Assembly: GCF_003443995.1 (NCBI RefSeq)
Contig: NZ_QWEY01000010.1
Span: 1 to 64,000, forward strand
Direction of reading: 5' to 3'
Length of the DNA: 64,000 bases
Origin: Pseudotabrizicola alkalilacus
Lineage (GTDB): Bacteria > Pseudomonadota > Alphaproteobacteria > Rhodobacterales > Rhodobacteraceae
Position numbers and translations under genes: made by a program. This document shows, piece after piece, positions 57,532 through 64,000 of this stretch. Within the stretch, counting starts at the first letter, position 1. Each line of letters opens with the position of its first letter. Under the pieces are notes generated by a model. The model was not told the origin of the DNA, did not search any database, and saw nothing but the letters and a program-made list of their open reading frames with translations.

Positions 57532-57560
57532 CTTATCGCGCATCGGGGATGCAGCGTCAA
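57532..57560 (-). promoter_or_regulatory. Promoter of rplM-rpsI
   Basis: On the minus strand TTGACG (57560-57555), a 17-base spacer and GATAAG (57537-57532) match sigma-70 boxes closely. The start should be near 57525, giving a leader of about 50 bases. Confidence 0.65.
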
Positions 57561-57626
57561 GCGGCAGGATCAATATATAAGTAATCAAAAACAATAGTTT
57601 ACAAAAGTGGTATTATGGTACCCCAA

Positions 57627-58364
57627 CTATCCGGCTGCAATCAACCGCAGCGCACGGGCGCGCGCCGGGGGGATGGCGGCGATTTCCACACCGGTCAGCA
57701 CATGCAGGGTGTCCATATCGCGGTCAATGACCGCATGATCGCTGACCCAGCCCCCCATCGACAGATAGGTGCGCAGCAAAGGCGGCATCGGCGCCCCCTG
57801 CCCGGCAGCGGCCAGCGGCAGCTCGGCCAGCGCGATACGCTCGGGCGCAAGCGGTGCGGGACGCCACTGGTCCGGCGCAATACGGGGAATCAGCGCGCCA
57901 AGTGCCGCCGCATGAACAACCGGATCGGCCCCGGAAAAGCTGGAACAGCCAAACAGCAGCCCCACGCCCATCTCATCCACCATCCGCGTCATCGCAGCCC
58001 AGGCCAGCCGCAGAATGTCGGGGTCATGCTGCGCGGGGTCCAGACAGAACCGCCCCAGTTCCAGCATCGGTCCGGGAAAATGCGCCAGCCGTGACAGATC
58101 GTAGAATTGCGCGGCATAGGACTGCCCCACGGTCGCGCCGTCGAACAGCTGCACCCGGTAGCACGCCACCAGATCGCCGGTCGCCCGGTCCTGCACCAGC
58201 ATATGCTGGGCAACGGCGTCAAAGGCATCGGCGTCGCGCCCATCCTGCAGCGCCCTGCCCCGTGCCGCCCGGAAGGCGACGTGCCGCAGCCGTTGCGCGG
58301 CATCGACCTCGGCCCCGGTGCGGGCGAGGCGAACCTGATACCGCCCTCGCGACAATGGGTTCAT
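57627..58364 (-). CDS. olsB: Ornithine-acyl carrier protein N-acyltransferase
   Basis: GNAT-fold enzyme, 245 residues, adding a 3-hydroxyacyl chain to ornithine, the first step of ornithine-lipid synthesis. RYQVRLARTGAEVDAAQRLRHVAF, GDLVACYRV, MLELGRFCLDPA and LLFGCSSFSGADP are hallmarks of the OlsB/hemolysin-like acyltransferases. GGGAGG precedes the ATG at 58364. OlsA, the second enzyme, is not in the window. Confidence 0.87.
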   Translation of the reverse strand: MNPLSRGRYQVRLARTGAEVDAAQRLRHVAFRAARGRALQDGRDADAFDAVAQHMLVQDRATGDLVACYRVQLFDGATVGQSYAAQFYDLSRLAHFPGPMLELGRFCLDPAQHDPDILRLAWAAMTRMVDEMGVGLLFGCSSFSGADPVVHAAALGALIPRIAPDQWRPAPLAPERIALAELPLAAAGQGAPMPPLLRTYLSMGGWVSDHAVIDRDMDTLHVLTGVEIAAIPPARARALRLIAAG

Positions 58365-58469
58365 GTCGCCTCCCCTGACACTTGGCACACCTTCCGGCCC
58401 ACCCTAAATACATTGGTGACCCGGCGCATTTGCGCGCAGGTCAGCCGCACAGAACCACAGGAGATGTTT

Positions 58470-58865
58470 ATGGACAAGGTTGTCAAACCGGATTCCGAAT
58501 GGCGCGAGATGCTGTCAGACCTTGCCTACAAGGTCACGCGCAAACATGGCACCGAGCGCGCCTTTAGCCATGATGATTTTCCAAAAGAGCCGGGCACGTA
58601 CCGCTGTGTCTGCTGCGATGCGCCCTTGTTCGATCAGGCGACGAAGTTCGACTCCGGCACCGGCTGGCCCAGCTTTTTCGCGCCGATCAGCAGCGAGTTG
58701 GTGGGCGAATCCGAAGACAGCAGCTGGTTCATGCGCCGGACCGAAGTGCATTGTAATCGCTGCGACGCGCATCTGGGCCATGTCTTCAATGACGGCCCGG
58801 CCCCGACCGGCCTGCGCTATTGCATGAACGGCGTCGCGCTGACCTTCGAGCCAGAGACTGAGTAA
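58470..58865 (+). CDS. msrB: Peptide-methionine (R)-S-oxide reductase
   Basis: 131 residues. It has two CxxC zinc pairs (CVCCD and CNRCD), FDSGTGWPSF, HLGHVFNDGP and the catalytic Cys in GLRYCMNGVAL. No signal peptide, so it acts in the cytoplasm. AGGAG lies six bases before the ATG at 58470. Confidence 0.95.
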   Translation: MDKVVKPDSEWREMLSDLAYKVTRKHGTERAFSHDDFPKEPGTYRCVCCDAPLFDQATKFDSGTGWPSFFAPISSELVGESEDSSWFMRRTEVHCNRCDAHLGHVFNDGPAPTGLRYCMNGVALTFEPETE

Positions 58866-58926
58866 CAGACCGCACAAGCCTGGGCCCCCCACCCGCTGGG
58901 GGTCCGGTTGCTTGCCCAGAGGTTCT

Positions 58927-59424
58927 TCAGTTGTTCAGAAGCTGCCCGGCCCCGAGACGACCGAAGTTCGAGAACAGCTGGCGCAGCACGCCCATGCCCT
59001 TCACGCTGCTTTCGGTCACACGGCGTGACAGTGGCACGATCTGGCCGCGCTCCAGCCCGAAGCGTTCGACATTCTGCAGCACGCCCCCGTCGGTAAAGGT
59101 CAGGGCGACAACCTGACGGTCGATTTCCTTTGGCGCAATCGCGCCGCGCTGTTCCCAGCGGCTTTGCACGTAAAACCAACCGGTATCATTCAGCAGACCC
59201 GATGCTGAAGGCCGCCCGACCTTTGGCGCCGCAGTTTCCCGGGTGTCTTTGCCGACTTCCAGCTGGGCCAGATCTTCTTCGGCGGGGACATAGCCGTGAT
59301 TGCGATAAATCGGGGCGCAGGCGGTCAGGGCTGCGGCAAGGCACAGCACCGCAACGGCCCGCAGCATGCCGCGTGGGGAAAAAGCCGCCGGCTTGCGGGC
59401 GCGCTGCGCTGTCGTCGATGCCAT
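58927..59424 (-). CDS. bamE: Outer membrane protein assembly factor BamE
   Basis: 165-residue lipoprotein of the SmpA/OmlA family: a signal with LTAC lipobox near residue 36, then HGYVPAEEDLAQLEVGKDTRETAAPKVGRPS, the conserved N-terminal part of BamE, and DTGWFYVQSRWEQ. It helps the BAM complex insert outer-membrane proteins. Divergent from the DUF177 gene, a common neighbour in Rhodobacterales. Confidence 0.92.
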   Translation of the reverse strand: MASTTAQRARKPAAFSPRGMLRAVAVLCLAAALTACAPIYRNHGYVPAEEDLAQLEVGKDTRETAAPKVGRPSASGLLNDTGWFYVQSRWEQRGAIAPKEIDRQVVALTFTDGGVLQNVERFGLERGQIVPLSRRVTESSVKGMGVLRQLFSNFGRLGAGQLLNN

Positions 59425-59656
59425 CCGTTGTATTCCCTACCCAGCGTCTACTGTGCAACCAGGGCCATCACTGCACCTGCGGCCTTGCCAAGCGGGGTAT
59501 CGCCGCTTAGGTGCCACAGGATCAAGACCCGTCTCCTGATGCAAAGGCTTACAGAAGGACGCGGGCCGGTTCAAGAATGGAACGCGCGTGGCCTGCGTCT
59601 CATCCCGGCCCTGTGCCCTTCGTGCCTTCCCGACGTGATACAAAGGTGATCCCGCC
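59425..59656. other. Divergent promoter region bamE / DUF177 gene
   Basis: 232 bases with no gene and no structure I could place with confidence. It should hold both promoters. Confidence 0.5.
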
Positions 59657-60256
59657 ATGAAAAAACCAAGCGCCCCTGTTTCCCCGCCCGAGGTGTCAGT
59701 GCCTGCCACCCCACCTGCCATGAGCCAGACGTTCCGCAGCGGTGCCTTGTCGATGCGCAAACCGACGCGGTTTGACCTGCAACCCGACGCGGCGACGCGC
59801 AAGGCGATTGCCGACGAGCTGGGCCTGCTGTCGGTGCCGTTCCTGCATTTCAAAGGCGAGATCCGCCCCGCACCCAACCGCGACTTTGTGCTGGAAGCAG
59901 AGCTGAAAGCGGTGGTCGCTCAGCCTTGTGTCGTGACGCTGGCCCCGGTGCGCGCCGAGATCACCGAGACGGTACTGCGGCGCTATGTCTCTGACTGGGA
60001 AGAGCCCACCGGCGACGAGGCGGAGATGCCCGAAGATGACACGGCCGAACCGATCCCCGAGGTGATTGATGTGGGACTCGTCGCATTGGAGGCGCTGGTG
60101 CTGGCGCTGCCGCTGTACCCGCGTGCAGCCGGGGCGGAACTGGGCGAAGTGGCGGCGACCCCACCGGGGGCAGAGCCTTTGCGTGATGCCGATCTGAAGC
60201 CCTTTGCTTCGCTCGCGGCCCTGAAGGACAAAATGGAGGGAGGTGCAGAAGGCTGA
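59657..60256 (+). CDS. DUF177 (YceD family) protein
   Basis: 199 residues with the DUF177 core (LKAVVAQPCVVTLAPVRAEITETVLRRYVSDW, DVGLVALEALVLALPLYPRA) and a C-terminal PFASLAALK motif. It lies upstream of rpmF as in most bacteria; the family is linked to 23S rRNA maturation. AGGTGAT precedes the ATG. Confidence 0.93.
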   Translation: MKKPSAPVSPPEVSVPATPPAMSQTFRSGALSMRKPTRFDLQPDAATRKAIADELGLLSVPFLHFKGEIRPAPNRDFVLEAELKAVVAQPCVVTLAPVRAEITETVLRRYVSDWEEPTGDEAEMPEDDTAEPIPEVIDVGLVALEALVLALPLYPRAAGAELGEVAATPPGAEPLRDADLKPFASLAALKDKMEGGAEG

Positions 60257-60410
60257 TGCACAATCTGCTGATTGGGGCTTGCACCGCGCCCAGATAAATG
60301 TATGTTCCGCGCCTCATTCGGGGTGTGGAAACGCGCCCCCGGCGGCGCTATCCGCTAGAAGAATCGTCAAGTAAAACAGGGGCATGTCCCCACTACCCAA
60401 AGGTTGCGAC

Positions 60411-60617
60411 ATGGCTGTCCCGCAGAACCGAGTCACCAAATCCAAACGTAACATGCGTCGTGCTCACGATGCGCTGGTTGCTGGAAACCCCGCTGATTGC
60501 CCCAACTGTGGTGAGCTGAAACGCCCGCACCACGTGTGCGGCGCTTGTGGCCACTATGACGCCCGCGAAGTCGTGGCGACCACCAAAGACGTCGATCTGG
60601 ACGAGGACGCGGCGTAA
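60411..60617 (+). CDS. rpmF: 50S ribosomal protein L32
   Basis: 68 residues, [20 protein letters not shown] with the zinc-ribbon-like [18 protein letters not shown]. Followed by plsX and fabH, the conserved rpmF-plsX-fabH block joining ribosome and lipid synthesis. Confidence 0.98.
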   Translation: MAVPQNRVTKSKRNMRRAHDALVAGNPADCPNCGELKRPHHVCGACGHYDAREVVATTKDVDLDEDAA

Positions 60618-60644
60618 GCCGCGTCTGATCGGCGCACCCTGCCC

Positions 60645-61757
60645 ATGACAAGCGGACTGCTACATCCGGCGACGGACAAGCTTGAAGGCGGGGCTGTTAC
60701 AGTCATTTCGGTTGACGCCATGGGCGGCGACCGTGGGCCGGCAGCGGTTGTTGCCGGTCTTGGCTTGTCTGCCGCCAAACATGGCGACGTGCGCTTTATC
60801 CTGCATGGCGACAGTGCCACGCTGACTCCGCTGGTGGCGGCGCAACCCGGTCTGTCCGACCGGGTCACTGTCATGCATGCCGACCGCGTGGTGACCATGA
60901 ATGACAAACCCAGCCAGGTGATGCGCCATGGCGAAGGCACGTCGATGTGGTCAACGATTGACGCGGTGAAATCAGGGGCGGCACAGGCCGCCGTATCCTG
61001 TGGCAACACCGGTGCCTTGATGGCGGTGTCGATGGTCCGCCTGCGCAAGATTGCCGGAGTAAACCGCCCTGCCATTGCCTGCCTGTGGCCCAGCCGGAAC
61101 CCCGGCGGGTTCAACGTGATGCTCGACGTCGGTGCGGGGATCGAGGCCGAAGCCGAAGATCTTTTGCAATTCGCCGCCATGGGCGCCTCTTATGCCCGCA
61201 ACGGTCTGGCGCTGTCGCGTCCGCGCGTCGGCCTGCTGAATGTCGGCACCGAAGAGCACAAGGGCCGGGCCGAGCTGAAAACCGCACATGACCGCATGGT
61301 TGAGGCAGCCGAGGCCGGCGGGTTCGAATTTGTCGGCTTTGTCGAAGGCGGCGATATTCCCGGCGACCGCGCAGATGTTATCGTCACCGACGGCTTTACC
61401 GGCAATATCGCGCTGAAAACCGGCGAAGGCACCGCCAAACTGATCTCGGATTTCCTGCGCGAGGCGTTCGGGGCCGGGCTGTTGTCGAAATTCGCGGCGC
61501 TGCTGGCGCTGAATTCGTTGAAACGCCTGCAAAAGCGCATAGATCCCAGACGGGTCAATGGCGGGGTGTTTCTGGGGCTGAACGGTACGGTGGTCAAATC
61601 GCACGGATCGGCGGATGAAACCGGCGTAGCGGCGGCCATCGGGCTGGCGATCCAGCTGGCCCGCAGCGGCTTTGTCGAGCGGCTGGCTGCGCGGGTCGCA
61701 TCGACCGTCAAGAAAGTGGCAGAGGAACCTGCCGGGGAAGTCGGGGCAAGATCATGA
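60645..61757 (+). CDS. plsX: Phosphate acyltransferase PlsX
   Basis: Makes acyl-phosphate from acyl-ACP for phospholipid synthesis. 370 residues. [13 protein letters not shown] near residue 19, [10 protein letters not shown], and [17 protein letters not shown] are family motifs. The ATG at 60645 is the only start before the conserved region and adds a 17-residue leader without an obvious ribosome-binding site. It overlaps fabH by four bases. Confidence 0.97.
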   Translation: MTSGLLHPATDKLEGGAVTVISVDAMGGDRGPAAVVAGLGLSAAKHGDVRFILHGDSATLTPLVAAQPGLSDRVTVMHADRVVTMNDKPSQVMRHGEGTSMWSTIDAVKSGAAQAAVSCGNTGALMAVSMVRLRKIAGVNRPAIACLWPSRNPGGFNVMLDVGAGIEAEAEDLLQFAAMGASYARNGLALSRPRVGLLNVGTEEHKGRAELKTAHDRMVEAAEAGGFEFVGFVEGGDIPGDRADVIVTDGFTGNIALKTGEGTAKLISDFLREAFGAGLLSKFAALLALNSLKRLQKRIDPRRVNGGVFLGLNGTVVKSHGSADETGVAAAIGLAIQLARSGFVERLAARVASTVKKVAEEPAGEVGARS

Positions 61758-62725
61758 CAGTACGCGCCGTTGTTGCGGGCGTGGGCCATTACCTGCCCGC
61801 GCGCGTTGTGGCCAACGCTGATCTGGAAGCGCTGGTGGAAACCAGTGATGAATGGATTCGCTCGCGCTCTGGCATCGAACGGCGGCACTTTGCGGCTGAG
61901 GGCGAAATGACCTCGCATCTGGCCACCCATGCCGCGCGCGCCGCCCTTGCGGATGCAGGCATGGGTGCCGATGAGATCGATGCGATCATCGTTGCCACCT
62001 CGACGCCCGATCTGACCTTTCCCTCGGTCGCCACGATGGTTCAGGCCGAGTTGGGGATGACCCGCGGCTTTGGCTTTGACGTGCAGGCGGTCTGCGCCGG
62101 ATTCGTCTACGCCCTCACCACCGCGAATGGCATGATCCTGTCGGGTCAGGCAAAGCGGGTGCTGGTGATCGGCGCCGAAACCTTCAGCCGGCTGATGGAC
62201 TGGAACGACCGCACCACCTGCGTTTTGTTCGGCGACGGCGCGGGCGCGCTGGTGCTGGAGGCGCAGCCCGGCACCGGCGACTCGTCGGACCGGGGAATCC
62301 TTGCCAGCGACCTGCATTCGGATGGCCGCTACAAGGATCTGTTGTATGTCGATGGCGGCACCAGCACCGGCACCACCGGCCACCTGCGGATGGCAGGCAA
62401 AGAAGTGTTCCGCCATGCCGTTGAAAAGCTTGCAGAAACGGCAAATGCTTGTTTGGAAAAAGCTGGTCTGACCAGTGGTGATGTTGACTGGATCGTGCCC
62501 CATCAGGCCAATATCCGCATCATCGAAGGCACCGCCAAAAAGATGCAGCTGTCGATGGATCAGGTGGTGGTCACCGTGCAGGATCATGGCAACACCTCTG
62601 CCGCGTCCATCCCGCTTGCCCTGTCGGTCGGCAAGGCGCGTGGCCAGATCAAACAAGGCGATCTGATCGTGACCGAGGCCATCGGCGGCGGTCTGGCTTG
62701 GGGATCGGTGGTTCTTCGCTGGTGA
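61754..62725 (+). CDS. fabH: 3-oxoacyl-ACP synthase III
   Basis: Starts fatty-acid synthesis by condensing acetyl-CoA with malonyl-ACP. 323 residues. The Cys-His-Asn triad is seen in [16 protein letters not shown] and HGNTSAAS. It also has the [10 protein letters not shown] opening. Translationally coupled to plsX through an ATGA overlap. Confidence 0.98.
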   Translation: MTVRAVVAGVGHYLPARVVANADLEALVETSDEWIRSRSGIERRHFAAEGEMTSHLATHAARAALADAGMGADEIDAIIVATSTPDLTFPSVATMVQAELGMTRGFGFDVQAVCAGFVYALTTANGMILSGQAKRVLVIGAETFSRLMDWNDRTTCVLFGDGAGALVLEAQPGTGDSSDRGILASDLHSDGRYKDLLYVDGGTSTGTTGHLRMAGKEVFRHAVEKLAETANACLEKAGLTSGDVDWIVPHQANIRIIEGTAKKMQLSMDQVVVTVQDHGNTSAASIPLALSVGKARGQIKQGDLIVTEAIGGGLAWGSVVLRW

Positions 62726-62818
62726 GGGCGATTTAACTACGCCCTTCAAGTGTCTGATATTGACTCGCAAATCCGTACGTCGCATCCTCTGTATCAAAAG
62801 CCCGGGGGGGATTTGCGA

Positions 62819-63121
62819 ATGAGCGAAAAAACACTGACCCGTATGGACCTGTCGGAAGCCGTTTTCCGCGAGGTGGGATTGAGCCGCAATGAATCAGCCC
62901 AGCTGGTCGAAGCGGTTCTGCAGCATATGTCTGATGCCCTCGCCTCGGGCGAGCAGGTCAAGATCTCGTCCTTTGGCACCTTTTCGGTGCGCGACAAATC
63001 TGCGCGCGTGGGCCGGAACCCCAAAACCGGGGATGAGGTGCCGATCAGCCCGCGCCGGGTGCTGACCTTCCGCCCGTCGCATCTGATGCGCGACCGCGTG
63101 GCAGCCGGCAAAAAGAAGTAA
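62819..63121 (+). CDS. ihfA: Integration host factor subunit alpha
   Basis: 100-residue DNA-bending protein: [45 protein letters not shown] and the RRVLTFRPS arm ending. The ATG at 62819 is chosen because the family starts there; an earlier in-frame GTG would add 23 residues. Located after fabH, as in other Rhodobacterales. Confidence 0.97.
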   Translation: MSEKTLTRMDLSEAVFREVGLSRNESAQLVEAVLQHMSDALASGEQVKISSFGTFSVRDKSARVGRNPKTGDEVPISPRRVLTFRPSHLMRDRVAAGKKK

Positions 63122-63148
63122 CCGCATGACACAAGGAGAGCGCGGCGC

Positions 63149-64000
63149 ATGAATAAATCGCCCGACGCCTTCCGCACCATTTCGGAAGTCGCTGATCTTC
63201 TGGAAACCCCGGCCCATGTGCTGCGGTTCTGGGAAAGCCGGTTTCCGCAGATCCGCCCGGTGAAACGCGCGGGGGGGCGGCGCTATTATCGCCCGGCCGA
63301 CGTGGCCCTGCTGACCGGCATCAAGCGCCTGTTGCACGATGAGGGTCTGACGATTCGCGGCGTGCAGAAAATCCTGCGCGAACAAGGGGTCCGCTATGTC
63401 TCTGGCGTCTCCGATGACAGCGCCGACACGGACGAGGATGACGATCTGGCAACCGCGCTGGCCGCGGCCACCGGCGCGCCCGATCCGTCTGAAAGCCTGC
63501 CCCCGGCAGAGGCCGAGACCGCCCAGATCATCGCCCTGCAAGCCGCCCTGCGCGAGCCGGTGGCACCGCCCCCCGTGCCTGCGGCAGAAAGCGCGGAACC
63601 CGCGCCAGAGGTGGCTGAGGTCGAATCTGAGGCTGAGGCCGATGCACCTGCCGACTGGCAAGCGGACAGCGCCGCCGAGGATGCGGCAGACGTCAGCCTG
63701 CCACAGGACACGGCGCCTGTTGTTCCCGAACCGCCCCCGCCAGTGACGGTTGCGCCGGTTGTTGCTGCGCCGTCCCCTCCCACCCCCGCTGCGCCGGTGG
63801 TGACCGATCTCTTCTCCCGCGTCCCGCCACCACCTCCTCCGGCAGCCCCCGAGGCTCCGGTGGCTGAGGCCCCGATGGCGGTCTGGGCGGATGAGGCCGA
63901 CGTGTCGCACGATCCGGCAAAGGGCGAGTCGCCTGAACCGTCGCCCCCGGCGGTGCTGCGCATCACCCGGATCGGCGCGGCACCCGCGCCCGGCCCGGAA
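63149..64000 (+). CDS. MerR family regulator, cut by the window end
   Basis: 284 residues are visible without a stop. Residues about 5-75 form a MerR winged helix ([48 protein letters not shown]), closest to the group that follows ihfA in Rhodobacterales. The rest is a long low-complexity tail rich in Ala, Pro and Glu, probably disordered. AAGGAG lies upstream of the ATG at 63149. The target genes are unknown. Confidence 0.85.
   Translation, partial: MNKSPDAFRTISEVADLLETPAHVLRFWESRFPQIRPVKRAGGRRYYRPADVALLTGIKRLLHDEGLTIRGVQKILREQGVRYVSGVSDDSADTDEDDDLATALAAATGAPDPSESLPPAEAETAQIIALQAALREPVAPPPVPAAESAEPAPEVAEVESEAEADAPADWQADSAAEDAADVSLPQDTAPVVPEPPPPVTVAPVVAAPSPPTPAAPVVTDLFSRVPPPPPPAAPEAPVAEAPMAVWADEADVSHDPAKGESPEPSPPAVLRITRIGAAPAPGPE

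Noticed and set aside
62724-62746. GAGGGCG / CGCCCTTC hairpin between fabH and ihfA as a terminator
   Set aside because: Only six pairs, no T-run, and too weak to call.

Overview
The window reads as an ordinary stretch of an alphaproteobacterial chromosome, most likely family Rhodobacteraceae (Rhodobacterales). The evidence is high GC, Rhodobacterales-type neighbourhoods (rpsB-tsf; rpmF-plsX-fabH-ihfA followed by a MerR gene; a hemB lacking the zinc cysteines next to a 'component of SufBCD complex' gene), an ornithine-lipid acyltransferase, an alpha-glucoside aglEFGAK operon and a DUF1127 protein. No phage, CRISPR array, tRNA or rRNA was found. The only mobile DNA is what looks like the end of an IS at the left edge.

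Layout. 1-4.4 kb: IS remnant or end, SulP anion transporter, FAD amine/amino-acid-type oxidoreductase and a divergent LuxR-type regulator, then a 377-bp gene-free stretch with nested hairpins and a terminator. 4.4-11 kb: rpsB-tsf, a patatin phospholipase, a DUF502 membrane protein, the pseudouridine catabolic pair psuK-psuG, bdhA, and a candidate small RNA with its own promoter and terminator. 11-23.6 kb: YejA-like binding protein with an entericidin-like lipoprotein, AMP-forming acyl-CoA ligase overlapping a DsbA/FrnE-type thioredoxin-fold gene, Bcr/CflA efflux pump, mfd, hemB, a YSC84/SYLF lipoprotein and a 3-hydroxyisobutyrate-dehydrogenase-like enzyme. 23.7-28.3 kb: penicillin/AHL-acylase family protein, SLAC1/TehA channel, FemAB-like acyltransferase. 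28.3-38.6 kb is a coherent glucoside-use region: aglE-F-G-A-K on the minus strand, divergent LacI-type aglR, then beta-glucosidase and glucokinase on the plus strand, with two similar LacI-type operator sites in the divergent region. Together these genes import alpha-glucosides, hydrolyse alpha- and beta-glucosides and phosphorylate the glucose.

38.6-50.4 kb: housekeeping and repair genes (esterase, AlkA-type glycosylase, MFS protein, cimA with methyltransferase and squalene/phytoene-synthase-like partners, cysS, a frameshifted TPM-domain gene, ABC-F protein, SseB-like protein, uracil-DNA glycosylase family member). 50.4-53.2 kb: a polyamine-type ABC transporter (ATPase plus two permeases, no binding protein nearby). 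53.3-56.3 kb: small hypothetical genes, a MocR-type GntR/aminotransferase regulator and a DUF1127 gene. 56.5-64 kb: rplM-rpsI, olsB, msrB, bamE, DUF177-rpmF-plsX-fabH-ihfA and a MerR regulator cut by the window edge.

I saw no strong candidate for a wholly new system. The items most worth checking are the small RNA at 10.96-11.03 kb, the attenuator-like stretch at 4.14-4.34 kb, the MocR repeat array at 55.2-55.3 kb, a dispersed REP-like element with at least five copies, a low-GC third inside cysS, the frameshift in the TPM gene and a uracil-DNA glycosylase gene whose natural start seems to be CTG.
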